Below, piece after piece: positions 24,947 to 33,785 of a stretch of 64,000 bases of DNA (the first letter of the stretch is position 1; each line of letters begins with the position of its first letter). This DNA comes from Candidatus Poseidoniaceae archaeon. Lineage in GTDB: Archaea; Thermoplasmatota; Poseidoniia; Poseidoniales; Poseidoniaceae. The notes under the pieces are model-generated. The model was not told the origin of the DNA. It searched no databases and worked only from the letters and a program-made list of their open reading frames with translations. The position numbers were made by a program, and so were the translations under genes. Location of the stretch: positions 1-64,000 of the forward strand of contig CASIAW010000006.1 of NCBI GenBank assembly GCA_949372875.1. The letters run 5' to 3'.

Positions 24947-27658
24947 CTATTCACCTTCAGATTCATCACCATTTGGTGACAATTCATCAATATTCGAGTA
25001 AGACTTTGATTGTTCTAATGGTTGCATAGTGTCTTTTTCTTTCACCGGTGGCTTGTTGAAAATAGATACATACACGGCTGCACAAATGAACAACCCAGCA
25101 AACAGATACAGTACGGAACTCATGGTTAATTTGTTGTTTGAAGATGAATCGTTGTTCACTGTATTTCCAAGAACAATCTGGCAGCCAGATTGATCCACTA
25201 TCTTTCCAGCAATTGTATTGAGGCATAAGTCTTCAGCATTTGAAATTCCGTCAAGATCATCATCGAGTTGATATTGACTGCATCCTGTGATGCCAACTTC
25301 TTGCCCGAGCACTGTTCTTGGGCACAGGTCGTCTTCATCAAGAACACCATCTTCGTCATCATCCACGTCTTCATCACTGTCAATACATCCGTCGCCGTCA
25401 AGGTCTTGGCCTAAAGCAGCAATCCCGATTATTCCAGTCGGACAGTTGTCAATGACATCAACGATACCGTCTTGGTCATCGTCTTCATCTTCACTTAGGT
25501 CTCGGCATCCATCCCCATCATAATCGTCTATTGAAGCACTACTTGACCAGCGTATCTCTCCTCTCGGGCATGCATCATCAGCATCTCCAACACCATCTTC
25601 ATCATCGTCGAAATCAGTGAGGGAATCATGACAACCATCCTGATCGTAATCATTCACAGAAGTGGAAGTCCAAAGAGGTGAATCACGAGGGCAATTATCT
25701 TCTGGGTTTGCTATGCTGTCTCCGTCCTCGTCAATATCGCACATGTCTCCTATGTTGTCTTCATCTAAATCCAATTGCTCAGGATTAGGCACATCGGGAC
25801 AATTATCCATTTGGTCTACCCACTGGTCCCCATCAGAATCGATATCGGCACATCCGTCTCCTTCGCTATCAACTTCTGGAGTCGAAATCCAACCAACCGG
25901 GCCAAGAGGGCATGCATCATTATGGTCGAAAATGGTATCTTCATCGTCATCATAGTCCTCAGTCGCATCTTTGCACCCGTCGCTATCATGGTCGGTTGAG
26001 GCTTCCGAAAACCATCCTATGTCGCCAAAAGGACAATCATCGATTTCGTCCCGTAGGTTGTCATTATCATCATCTTCATCACAAAGGTCACCTGCAAGGT
26101 CGTTGTCATGGTTTCCCTGTCCAGGGTTTGCTATTCGTGGGCAATTATCTTCTCCATCAAGGAGCCCATCATTATCTCGGTCAGTTTGATACAGCCAAAC
26201 GCCTGAATCGTAACCCCCCCAGTTAGGCGATGTACCGTTAGCGGCTTCAAAAGATCCAGAATACACAAAGGAAAGCTGCGGTGAGCCATCGTAACCAAGT
26301 GAAAGCGAAGTTGCCTCATCGTTTCCATCTCCTCCCGCTTGAAGTGCCCATTCCCAAGTGTTATTTTCAAGTAATTCTGCGAGGAAAATATCATTGTACG
26401 TATCGCTACTGCGGCTGTCCAAATCCTCCAGCGTATCCGGACCGAGCGTTAAACCTGCAGACGTAGTTCCTGCGACGAATGTCCCACCTTGTGGTGAGTG
26501 AACGATTGATGTGGCTCGATCTATTCCAACTCCACCACCTCGAATCAGATTGACCCATCCGCCTGTGTGTGAAATTTCGCCAACGAAGAAATCTACACCC
26601 GATGACTGTGTTGTGTATTTTGAGCCAAATGAAGCATTTCCAGAGAACTCACCAACTGCACGGATTCCAGTTATTGATTTTCCGTCGCAATCCCATACTC
26701 GGTCTTCTCCAATGCCTCCCCCTGAGATCGCCCAGTTCCATCCAAATTCCGAATAACTGGCAATAGCGACATCAGTTGAGCCGGCAGAACTTATTCGGTA
26801 CTCCTCTAACTGAAGTGTTCCTCTAAAAGACACTGCGATATACATTTGTCCTGTTGAATCACTACATAGCGAGCCATAAACCTCTATTCCACCTTCAGAA
26901 TCAGCGACGACATAAGAAAGAACTTGGCCGTTCTCATCATACGTTGCAACAAGAAGACTCGATTCTTGTGGTGCTTCAACGAGGCTTCCGTTAAATTGCA
27001 ATGGGCCACGGAAATTAACCGCAAGATGTATCTCATTTGATTCTGAAACCATCATGTCAATGACAAACAGTTCGTTTGAATTTCGAACTTGTGTTGACCA
27101 AATCCATGAACCACTAGCATTCAAACGAGCAAGAAATGTATTACCATCGTCATCAGCGTCCTCTTTCAGAAGAGGACTCAAATCTCCGAGATTGAGTTGA
27201 CATGAATCTCCGGCACTGTTCAAGCAATATGTTCCCGCAACAAGAAGGTCGCCATTCGGCATAACGTCAATCGCATCGATTGTGTCAACTGCGGCAGAAC
27301 CACCGCTAACTGCGGAAGTTACACTCCCATTTTCATCCATCCATACAATGAAGAAATCAGTATCTTCACTACCACCGGAAGCACCGATACCGTCAATCTG
27401 GTCACGGAATTGCAAGTTGCCTTGAAACCAACCAGCAGAGGCGCTGCTACCATTTTCGAGGGACACGCTGCCGTGAATGAAATCATTGAGTGGGCCCCCG
27501 ATTGAAGAAACCCAACCCAGCGTTGTCGTATTATTGCCATCGGCTGCAAAGACTTGGTTTGAGGAATCTCCCCAAGGTTTGGTATCTATTGGGACAGAGC
27601 TTATGCTTCCAAGCAGGAACAAAGCAACCATCGCTTTGCAAAGAAGAGCCCTGCGCAT
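24947..27658 (-). CDS. Secreted beta-propeller and TSP3-repeat surface protein
   Basis: A 903-residue protein. An N-terminal hydrophobic signal (ALLCKAMVALFLLGSISSV) is followed by about 460 residues of repeated units with the pattern of SBBP-type propellers (GGPLNDFIHGSVSLENGS, DAIDVMPNGDLLVAGTY, GGDGNDEATSLSLGYDG). From about 490 to 830 come TSP3 units of the CxxDxDxDGxxDxxDxCP type, in which CPRG, CPLG and CPDV blocks pair cysteines. A transmembrane helix (LYLFAGLFICAAVYVSIF) lies at about 848-866, followed by a short acidic cytoplasmic tail. It resembles its neighbour at 22787-24895 in overall plan but not in sequence, and the two are probably co-oriented relatives in function. No enzyme motif was found. 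Confidence 0.82.
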   Translation of the reverse strand: MRRALLCKAMVALFLLGSISSVPIDTKPWGDSSNQVFAADGNNTTTLGWVSSIGGPLNDFIHGSVSLENGSSASAGWFQGNLQFRDQIDGIGASGGSEDTDFFIVWMDENGSVTSAVSGGSAAVDTIDAIDVMPNGDLLVAGTYCLNSAGDSCQLNLGDLSPLLKEDADDDGNTFLARLNASGSWIWSTQVRNSNELFVIDMMVSESNEIHLAVNFRGPLQFNGSLVEAPQESSLLVATYDENGQVLSYVVADSEGGIEVYGSLCSDSTGQMYIAVSFRGTLQLEEYRISSAGSTDVAIASYSEFGWNWAISGGGIGEDRVWDCDGKSITGIRAVGEFSGNASFGSKYTTQSSGVDFFVGEISHTGGWVNLIRGGGVGIDRATSIVHSPQGGTFVAGTTSAGLTLGPDTLEDLDSRSSDTYNDIFLAELLENNTWEWALQAGGDGNDEATSLSLGYDGSPQLSFVYSGSFEAANGTSPNWGGYDSGVWLYQTDRDNDGLLDGEDNCPRIANPGQGNHDNDLAGDLCDEDDDNDNLRDEIDDCPFGDIGWFSEASTDHDSDGCKDATEDYDDDEDTIFDHNDACPLGPVGWISTPEVDSEGDGCADIDSDGDQWVDQMDNCPDVPNPEQLDLDEDNIGDMCDIDEDGDSIANPEDNCPRDSPLWTSTSVNDYDQDGCHDSLTDFDDDEDGVGDADDACPRGEIRWSSSASIDDYDGDGCRDLSEDEDDDQDGIVDVIDNCPTGIIGIAALGQDLDGDGCIDSDEDVDDDEDGVLDEDDLCPRTVLGQEVGITGCSQYQLDDDLDGISNAEDLCLNTIAGKIVDQSGCQIVLGNTVNNDSSSNNKLTMSSVLYLFAGLFICAAVYVSIFNKPPVKEKDTMQPLEQSKSYSNIDELSPNGDESEGE

Positions 27659-27740
27659 AATGAACGGATAATGTTACAGCATTTGAAACCGTGTGCTATG
27701 TGTCCCACAACTTCATGACGGGCGCATTCGTGGATGTAAC

Positions 27741-28301
27741 ATGGGCACTCCGCAAGGTGTTTGGCGGCATTCGTTACAAGCCACCCATTCAATTCAAGCG
27801 GGTGAGAATCTCCTCAATCTGGACACTTGGCCCTCGTGGAATACTTCTGCTCAAAGAGTTCTATCTTCGACAACAGGTCACCTTTCAGAAGGGCAGCGAT
27901 TTGACCTTCATCGTGTTGAGCGACAGCGTTTGGTCGAAGAATTATGGTCTGTTCATACCATTCGAAAAGGGGAATCTCCTGATTTCCTTGAAATCGAGTT
28001 TGAATGGCTGGGCCAGCAAAGAGAAGGAAAAGCAGTCGGAACATCTCTGAAATCTCTGCGAATGGCAGTCACTGTATTGTGTGAAGAAGAAGGAGGAGTC
28101 GAAATTGCTGCATGGTGGAAAATCCCTTGGTGGGCTCGACCCATTCGTGCTCAAATAAACGCTCAAGCAAAATCATTTGCCACCCAATGGCTCGAGGATT
28201 TGACGTCCAGAGGCACGGTGTCACATGGTGAATCCCAGTCGTTTTCTTTTGGCGTGGAAGAAGGCGAGCATTCAAAGACGGTCGTCGACGACCCTGTTTG
28301 A
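27741..28301 (+). CDS. Conserved-looking hypothetical protein, coupled to nuclease gene
   Basis: About 186 residues, soluble, no signal peptide. The start MGTPQGVWRHSLQATHSIQ at 27741 was chosen; the frame is open further upstream to 27693 without a better signal. The centre is rich in charged residues and Trp (FLEIEFEWLGQQREG, EIAAWWKIPWWARPIR), with an amphipathic helix after it (AQINAQAKSFATQWLEDL). I do not recognise the family. Its stop overlaps the next start (TGATG), so it is probably co-translated with the CDIN1-type nuclease and may work with it. Confidence 0.65.
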   Translation: MGTPQGVWRHSLQATHSIQAGENLLNLDTWPSWNTSAQRVLSSTTGHLSEGQRFDLHRVERQRLVEELWSVHTIRKGESPDFLEIEFEWLGQQREGKAVGTSLKSLRMAVTVLCEEEGGVEIAAWWKIPWWARPIRAQINAQAKSFATQWLEDLTSRGTVSHGESQSFSFGVEEGEHSKTVVDDPV

Positions 28302-29380
28302 TGAGCCAACCAAACAGCGAGAAAAAAAAGAGTTCATCCAATGGTAAAAACTCTAACTCGCGTAATAATCGCCGAGGTAACAGACCAAACAGACCTCGAC
28401 GTTATGGCAGTACTGCCAAAAAGACTCTTGAAGAACGAAACGCAGTTGCAATCAAAAACATGGACTCACAGGCACGCGAAAGGTTTGATAAAACCCCCTT
28501 GCCGATGGGATTTCCTGAAGACATCGAAGAACCTAAAACGTTCAAATTTGAATGGAAAATTTCTCCAGTCCCCCTAAAAGACGAAGAAGAAATGGCTGGC
28601 AAAGTTATGCGTAAAGGCGAATTTGGTTGGTTAGAGGACGAGCGTGTTGATGAAATCGCAGTAATTGCAAAGGATTACAAAATGACTCTTGAACAAGCCC
28701 TTTCTCTTCGCTCAGCCCTTCTACAGCAGAAAACAGTTTACGGCCACGGACGACTTCGTTCCCAGGGAAAGAACATGTTGAGATTATACAAGGAGGGCGT
28801 AAGCGTCGTTGATTTATCAACACGATTTGATTTCCCACCAATGAATATCTTCCGTATCATTCTTGGCGAAATGCGCTGGTCAAAATCCAAAATTAAGGAA
28901 AGTCTTCGTCAACCCAGCCGTTTGAGTGAACGGGAGCGAGTTGAGTTTGAAGCAGCAGAGGCGGCTGACCGTGTCTCGAATGTTGATCAGGGTGAATCTC
29001 AAGAACGAGCAGATTTGTTTGAAGATATTCTGGCTGATTGGTTTGAAGAGCAAGGAGTTCGACTTCGGCGTCAACCTGAAATGGTCAAAGAACAAAAGCA
29101 AGATTTGGGTCGACCCGTACGAACGCCAGATTTACTTTTCCTCGACCATGTTGAAATCAACGGGAAACCCGTTGCTTGGATTGATGCAAAGCATTTCTAT
29201 GGAGCTGATGTTGACTTCCAACGCAAGAAAATGGCGAAGCAGATGGCGCGTTATATTGAGGAATGGGGGAGCGGTGCAGTTGTCTACCGTCATGGCTTTT
29301 CCCAGAACCTCTTCATGCCCGGGTGTACTTTGCTTGACGCCAATGTGTTAGACCTAAGCAAACTTGGTTCTGGTGAGTAA
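28301..29380 (+). CDS. CDIN1/C15orf41-type PD-(D/E)xK nuclease homologue (TPD domain)
   Basis: About 359 residues. A basic, Asn/Arg-rich N-terminal tail of about 45 residues (likely nucleic-acid binding) is followed by helical regions with HTH-like character (EQALSLRSALLQQKTVYGHGRLRSQGKNML, given here as the span at about residues 128-157) and then the nuclease core. The core shows RTPDLLFLD at about 273-281 and WIDAKHFYG at about 292-300, giving the P-D...D-x-K arrangement; the later KQMARYIEEWGSGAVVYRHG matches the TPD domain of human CDIN1, mutated in congenital dyserythropoietic anaemia. The biochemical role in archaea is unknown. The gene overlaps the preceding gene by 1 base. Confidence 0.8.
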   Translation: MSQPNSEKKKSSSNGKNSNSRNNRRGNRPNRPRRYGSTAKKTLEERNAVAIKNMDSQARERFDKTPLPMGFPEDIEEPKTFKFEWKISPVPLKDEEEMAGKVMRKGEFGWLEDERVDEIAVIAKDYKMTLEQALSLRSALLQQKTVYGHGRLRSQGKNMLRLYKEGVSVVDLSTRFDFPPMNIFRIILGEMRWSKSKIKESLRQPSRLSERERVEFEAAEAADRVSNVDQGESQERADLFEDILADWFEEQGVRLRRQPEMVKEQKQDLGRPVRTPDLLFLDHVEINGKPVAWIDAKHFYGADVDFQRKKMAKQMARYIEEWGSGAVVYRHGFSQNLFMPGCTLLDANVLDLSKLGSGE

Positions 29381-30415
29381 TCACTGAATGCGGGTCTCTC
29401 GAACACCGAGTCCGTTTGTTCGTAACGCATCACATATGGCTTCTAATTCGTGTTCTAAAAGCGGTTGATCCAATCGGCGTGGAAGAATGGAAACAGATAC
29501 GCCGAGCATGCACAAGCGAACATTAACTCGTGCTTGTAGGTCGAGTCGGAGGATTTCTTTTTGAACCATCGCAAGGAGGTTTTTTCGTACTTTCTCCTCA
29601 AGCAATCCAGAAGCGTCGGCAAAGTTCCTTGATTCAAGCATCAGATCAGGCCACCGTTCAAAGGTCCAATCTTTGAGTCGTAAACGAGCAACAGATTGTT
29701 CACCTGCTTTTGATATTGAACGCTGCCAAATCGGGTCGTCAATGTAGGTTGATGTATGCCGACTTTCTTCAGGTCTCCACACAACCAGAATTGGCTGGCT
29801 GGTCGTGAAACTTACTACTTTTCCTCCCGAACCCGGGGCACCTGGTTCAAGTCGTAGTTCTACACCCTTAGCAGAGATTCCCAAGACATCGCCAAGTCCA
29901 GAGCCATGCATGCGCTCAATTCGATGTGCTAGGCGTAAATATTGTTCATCAGAACCCTTACTGGAGAGTGCGTGAAAAGCCCTTGCTACAGCAATTAAAC
30001 CAGCAGCAGACATTCCAAAACCTTGACTGGTTGGAAGTTCTAAAGTGACGTGTATTCGATAAGAATCTTCCCTCTTGATGAGCCTGGCTTGTCTTAACTC
30101 TTCAACTAAGTCGAGATAAATCCGTCCGGAATTTTTCATTTCAAGACCGTCCATTCCTAGAACTTCTATGGAAATATCTCCATCCGTTATGGGGCCAGCA
30201 GGCGTATCTAACCGAGAACCAGAAGATAACTGCCCTTTGAATTCAGGTTTATTGGAAGAGACAAACTCAACGTTTGCTTCTACGCCGTCTGCGATGTTCA
30301 ACCCTGCCCCCCGGCTCCCTTGAGAACGGGCAAGGTGTGAATCCTTCCAGATTGAAAACAAGAGCGTAATGTGCCCTCCGCATCGCTCGACAACCATGAT
30401 GTTCATTTGAACCAT
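29381..30415 (-). CDS. Pantoate kinase (GHMP family)
   Basis: About 344 residues of the GHMP superfamily. The N-terminal CGGHITLLFSIWKDSHLARSQ with GSRGAGLNIADGV, and the central ATP loop PTSQGFGMSAAGLIAVARA, are the archaeal pantoate kinase signature (P-G-H-I-T-x-F and QGFGMSAAG). This enzyme makes 4-phosphopantoate in the archaeal CoA pathway, which then goes to phosphopantothenate synthetase; that partner gene is not in the window. The ATG at 30415 was preferred over an in-frame TTG at 30445. The CDS lies just downstream of a hypothetical gene on the same strand. Confidence 0.85.
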   Translation of the reverse strand: MVQMNIMVVERCGGHITLLFSIWKDSHLARSQGSRGAGLNIADGVEANVEFVSSNKPEFKGQLSSGSRLDTPAGPITDGDISIEVLGMDGLEMKNSGRIYLDLVEELRQARLIKREDSYRIHVTLELPTSQGFGMSAAGLIAVARAFHALSSKGSDEQYLRLAHRIERMHGSGLGDVLGISAKGVELRLEPGAPGSGGKVVSFTTSQPILVVWRPEESRHTSTYIDDPIWQRSISKAGEQSVARLRLKDWTFERWPDLMLESRNFADASGLLEEKVRKNLLAMVQKEILRLDLQARVNVRLCMLGVSVSILPRRLDQPLLEHELEAICDALRTNGLGVRETRIQ

Positions 30416-30446
30416 CGAGCGTAGTGACTTGAACTCTCGCCTCAAT

Positions 30447-31127
30447 TCACGCGTCGTCTTGCTTTTTCTCTCGAATCTTTTGGCATTGAAGCCTCATTTC
30501 TTCATTGAATATTTCTTGTTTCTCTTCATTACTCAATGCAACATACTGGATTTCGTCCTGAATACAATCGAAATGGTGGGCGAGCAGTCGGAGCTCTAAA
30601 GGAATAATATCGTAAAGTTCCATGTCATTTTGCTCTAATGAGATCCCGTCTGAATAATACGATTGAATCCATTGATGGTCCTCCGCTTCATGGAGTAAAA
30701 ACATCTCTAAAAGAGGGATTAACGCTGATAATTTTTCATCATCATGTAATCCCAATACCATTGAGACAAGTCTGTCTGCGAGAGGCACCTTCTGCCCCTT
30801 CCCGCTGGGAGAAATACACAATTGGCACCACGAGACTTTCTCCAGTGTTTCAATCGGTTCAGCAACAGAACCGAAGACTAAGATTGGTTGTGTCTCGGTA
30901 ATGTCGTGCTCAGTTAGCATAGCTTGGCCGACAATTCGATACTTACGTCCTGATTTACTCTGTAAGTTGAGTTTATAGTTCACGACAGGAAGTTCGTCTG
31001 TGTTTTCAGATTTGATTTCTTCGCTATCGACACTCATCCATTCATATTCGGAACAGAGGGCATGGAGCCACTCCATGGCTCGTTTTTCTGATTCAAAAGG
31101 TTGACACATTTCTTCGAGCGCGTTCAT
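30447..31127 (-). CDS. Hypothetical acidic soluble protein
   Basis: A 226-residue acidic protein with no signal peptide, membrane helix or recognised motif. The N-terminal half looks beta-rich (YKLNLQSKSGRKYRIVGQAML, then ILVFGSVAEPIETL) and the C-terminal half helical (LRLLAHHFDCIQDEIQYVAL, then EEKQEIFNEEMRLQCQKIRE). It precedes pantoate kinase on the same strand, separated by only 30 bases from that gene's ATG, so they are probably one transcription unit. Function unknown. Confidence 0.65.
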   Translation of the reverse strand: MNALEEMCQPFESEKRAMEWLHALCSEYEWMSVDSEEIKSENTDELPVVNYKLNLQSKSGRKYRIVGQAMLTEHDITETQPILVFGSVAEPIETLEKVSWCQLCISPSGKGQKVPLADRLVSMVLGLHDDEKLSALIPLLEMFLLHEAEDHQWIQSYYSDGISLEQNDMELYDIIPLELRLLAHHFDCIQDEIQYVALSNEEKQEIFNEEMRLQCQKIREKKQDDA

Positions 31128-31207
31128 ACTTCGTTTTCTTTCAACCCTTTATCAAATCCACTGCTTTTCAAGCGAAGAGTTTTGAGCCACGGCTTCTTGA
31201 TGATACC

Positions 31208-31747
31208 ATGACCCTCAGTATCGGAGACGCAGCACCGCCATTTGATCTTCAAAATTCAAATCCACACTATGGGGCTACATCGATGACCCTCAGCGATGCT
31301 CGAGGAGAAAAGGGCCTTCTTGTTGTTTTTGAATGCAATCATTGCCCTTATGTGGTTGCGAGCATTTCCCGTCTTGAAGCGATGGCTAAGAAAGCCGAGG
31401 GTCTTCAGATTGGTTTTATCGGCATAAATTCGAATGACCCTACAGTCTATCCAAACGATTCATTTGAGCATATGCAAACTCGGGCGGAGGGAATGTCATA
31501 TCCTTATCTTCACGACTCAACCCAAGATATTGCACATGCTTATGACGCGAAAAGAACTCCAGAGTTTTTCCTTTTTGACGGCGAACTGAACCTCGTTTAC
31601 AAAGGACGAATGGATGACTCTCCTCGGGATCCAACTCAGGTGAATACTCATGAATTAGACGACGCGATTCGATCTATGCTCGATGGCGTCGCTCCAGAAA
31701 TCGCCGTCACTGAATCGATCGGTTGTTCTGTAAAATGGAAACGGTGA
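31208..31747 (+). CDS. Peroxiredoxin/thioredoxin-like redoxin
   Basis: A 179-residue thioredoxin-fold protein of the AhpC/TSA-like (PRX-like) group. The N-terminal GDAAPPFDLQNSNPHYGATS and the active-site segment LLVVFECNHCPYV (Cys residues 37 and 40, CNHC) mark it. A cis-Pro loop TPEFFLFDGELNLVYKG and a second Cys in ESIGCSVKWKR at the C-terminus (about 174) are conserved in this subfamily. It is presumed to be a cytosolic thiol oxidoreductase or peroxidase. It is followed after 5 bases by a small zinc-finger gene on the same strand. Confidence 0.88.
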   Translation: MTLSIGDAAPPFDLQNSNPHYGATSMTLSDARGEKGLLVVFECNHCPYVVASISRLEAMAKKAEGLQIGFIGINSNDPTVYPNDSFEHMQTRAEGMSYPYLHDSTQDIAHAYDAKRTPEFFLFDGELNLVYKGRMDDSPRDPTQVNTHELDDAIRSMLDGVAPEIAVTESIGCSVKWKR

Positions 31748-31752
31748 GTTCG

Positions 31753-31884
31753 ATGTCAGGTTGCCGGCGACAATGCGATTGGGACAAGAACATGGTCTGC
31801 AGGAGCTGTGGAATCGACTACGGTATTGTTGACGATTCCGGCGGCAAGGAGGAAATTAAAACCCCACCTGCCGAAGAAGAGTAA
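31753..31884 (+). CDS. 43-residue zinc-finger microprotein
   Basis: An ATG at 31753 opens a 43-codon frame ending in TAA at 31882-31884. The product begins MSGCRRQCDWDKNMVCRSCG and ends in an acidic tail. Four cysteines (positions 4, 8, 16 and 19, CxxxC...CxxC) could form one zinc site. It starts 5 bases after the redoxin stop and ends exactly where the convergent Lrp gene ends. The tight fit on both sides and the Cys pattern argue for a real gene. Function unknown; operon position suggests a role with the redoxin. Confidence 0.6.
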   Translation: MSGCRRQCDWDKNMVCRSCGIDYGIVDDSGGKEEIKTPPAEEE

Positions 31885-32307
31885 TCAGTATTGCTCAAGA
31901 ACCAGTTCCGTGGTTGTAGAAGCAATCTCATTTGGGGCGGCAAGCCACATTTTATCGAGCAATGTTCGCAGCGCCATAGTATCGTCAACGTGGACAAGAG
32001 CGACCAAGTCGGCGCTTCCTGAAACTTCGTAAATAATCTCGATTCCATCCCATCCAGTAACTTCGGATGCGAACGAACCTATTTCGGCACCTGGCGAAAC
32101 TTTGATTCGGACAAGAGCGGTGAGTCCAACGCCGCCTTCACGTACGGTGTAGCCTCGAATAGTCCCTTCCTCTTCCATTTTGCGAACGTGTGTTCGAACG
32201 GTTCGTTCAGATGCCCCTACTTCTTTTGCCAGTTCAACATAGGACATTCTTCCGTTGGTTCGGAGTTGAGCGAGAATTGCACGGTCTATTTCGGATACAC
32301 GAGGCAT
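31885..32307 (-). CDS. Lrp/AsnC-family transcriptional regulator
   Basis: A 140-residue regulator. The N-terminal helix-turn-helix begins SEIDRAILAQLRTNGRMSYVELAKEVG (given as residues about 4-30), with recognition helix SERTVRTHVRKMEEEG and the wing IRGYTVREG. The C-terminal RAM/ASNC ligand-binding domain (VRIKVSPGAEIGSFASEV, later EVSGSADLVALVHVDD) has the usual beta-alpha-beta pattern. This class binds amino acids or similar effectors and forms dimers or octamers. A TATA-like element lies about 24 bases upstream. It is convergent with the microprotein gene. Confidence 0.92.
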   Translation of the reverse strand: MPRVSEIDRAILAQLRTNGRMSYVELAKEVGASERTVRTHVRKMEEEGTIRGYTVREGGVGLTALVRIKVSPGAEIGSFASEVTGWDGIEIIYEVSGSADLVALVHVDDTMALRTLLDKMWLAAPNEIASTTTELVLEQY

Positions 32308-32325
32308 GGCCGGTCCTACGGTTTT

Positions 32326-32337
32326 GAGTATATCAAC
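32326..32337 (-). promoter_or_regulatory. TATA-like element before the Lrp gene
   Basis: On the minus strand, GTTGATATACTC is centred about 24 bases before the ATG at 32307. This spacing would give a leaderless or near-leaderless transcript, as at the aminotransferase and fasciclin genes. Confidence 0.35.
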
Positions 32338-32484
32338 CCATCTTAATGCCTTTTTACGACATTCATTCTCTCAAACCTGCCGGAAAGTGGAATTGCGGCT
32401 GAAATCTATCGGTTCTCTACGATGAAATGGGTTTGTCCGTTTCATTCAAAGGTCGCCAATGATTGCATTGATTTGGGGAAGTTC

Positions 32485-33735
32485 ATGTCTGGTCACATCA
32501 CCGGTCTCGATGCTCGAATGATTCTCGATAGTCGTGGGAATCCAACCGTTGAAGTTGACTGTTATGTCGATGGGAATTTACTCGGGCGTGCAGCGGTTCC
32601 TTCAGGCGCTTCCACCGGTGCGTATGAATCACTTGAAATGCGTGACGGAGATGCATCGAGATATCTTGGAAAAGGGGTTACACAGGCTGTTGAAAATGTC
32701 ACGGACAGAATCGAAGAAGTTCTTCTCGGTATGCCGGTTGATGAACAACGTATCCTCGACGAATTGATGATTGAATTAGACGGCACTCCCAACAAAGCCG
32801 AGTTGGGTGCAAACGCAATGCTCGGTGCGTCTCTTGCATGCCTCCATGCGGGCGCTGCAATTCATGAATTACCTTTATGGAAATATATCGGTGGAGTGGC
32901 AGGTGGCTTGATGCCGGTACCAATGCTGAACATCTTGAACGGAGGCGCTCATGCTGCAAGCAACGTTGATGTTCAAGAATTCATGGTCATGCCTCACGGT
33001 TTTGATACATTCGAAGAAGGACTTCGAGCAGGAGTTGAAACTTATCACGCCCTCAAAAAAGAACTCAAAACAGACGGTTTGCTCGGCGGTGTTGGCGATG
33101 AGGGGGGTTTTGCCCCTAATTTACCGGCGAATGAGGATGGTTTGAAATACATGGTTCGAGCCATTGAAAGTGCTGGATATTCCGTTGAAGAAATGGGGAT
33201 TGCGATGGACGTAGCTGCAACTGAATTTCATGAAAAAGACGGTTACCACATGGATGGTAAAGTTCTGTCAAGTGAAGAACTCGCAAACGTATATTCTGGA
33301 TGGCTTGATGAATACCCTATTCTCTCAATCGAAGATGGATTTGGAGAAGATGACTGGCGTGGGTGGACAAACTTTACCAAACGTGAAGGGCATAGAGTTC
33401 AATCGGTTGGAGATGACTTGTTTGTCACTCAGTCTGAACGTTTAGCCCAAGGTATCGAACTCGGTGCTGCGAACGCCATGCTCGTTAAGTTGAATCAAGT
33501 GGGGACAGTCACTGAGACCCTTGAAGCAATGGATCTAGCAACTTCAAACGGTTTCAATAATGTCATTTCACACCGTAGCGGGGAAACAGAAGATGTAACA
33601 ATTGCTGACCTTGCCGTAGGGACTCGTGCAGGCCAAATCAAAACCGGCGCACCAGCTCGAAGTGATCGGGTTGCAAAGTATAACCAACTGTTGCGCATCG
33701 CTGCAGATGTTGATGAATATCGTTCACCGTTTTGA
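32485..33735 (+). CDS. eno: Enolase
   Basis: A 416-residue enolase converting 2-phosphoglycerate to phosphoenolpyruvate. All catalytic blocks are present: LDSRGNPTVEVD near the start, the flexible loop SGASTGAYE, LNILNGGAHA with NVDVQEFMVMP, VGDEGGFAPN, SIEDGFGEDDW, the catalytic Lys in MLVKLNQVGT and SHRSGETED. Length is standard. The ATG at 32485 (MSGHITGLDARMIL) was chosen; the in-frame upstream ATG at 32422 would add an unconserved stretch. Together with pyruvate kinase downstream it supplies the lower glycolytic steps. Confidence 0.97.
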   Translation: MSGHITGLDARMILDSRGNPTVEVDCYVDGNLLGRAAVPSGASTGAYESLEMRDGDASRYLGKGVTQAVENVTDRIEEVLLGMPVDEQRILDELMIELDGTPNKAELGANAMLGASLACLHAGAAIHELPLWKYIGGVAGGLMPVPMLNILNGGAHAASNVDVQEFMVMPHGFDTFEEGLRAGVETYHALKKELKTDGLLGGVGDEGGFAPNLPANEDGLKYMVRAIESAGYSVEEMGIAMDVAATEFHEKDGYHMDGKVLSSEELANVYSGWLDEYPILSIEDGFGEDDWRGWTNFTKREGHRVQSVGDDLFVTQSERLAQGIELGAANAMLVKLNQVGTVTETLEAMDLATSNGFNNVISHRSGETEDVTIADLAVGTRAGQIKTGAPARSDRVAKYNQLLRIAADVDEYRSPF

Positions 33736-33755
33736 CGGCTTTTGAATTACAGTCG

Positions 33756-33763
33756 TTTAAGTA
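33756..33763 (+). promoter_or_regulatory. TATA-like element before the fasciclin/cupredoxin gene
   Basis: The octamer TTTAAGTA is centred about 27 bases before the ATG at 33786, in the 50-base gap after eno. The spacing implies a leaderless mRNA. Confidence 0.4.
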
Positions 33764-33785
33764 GGGGCTGTGAAAAAATAGCAGC

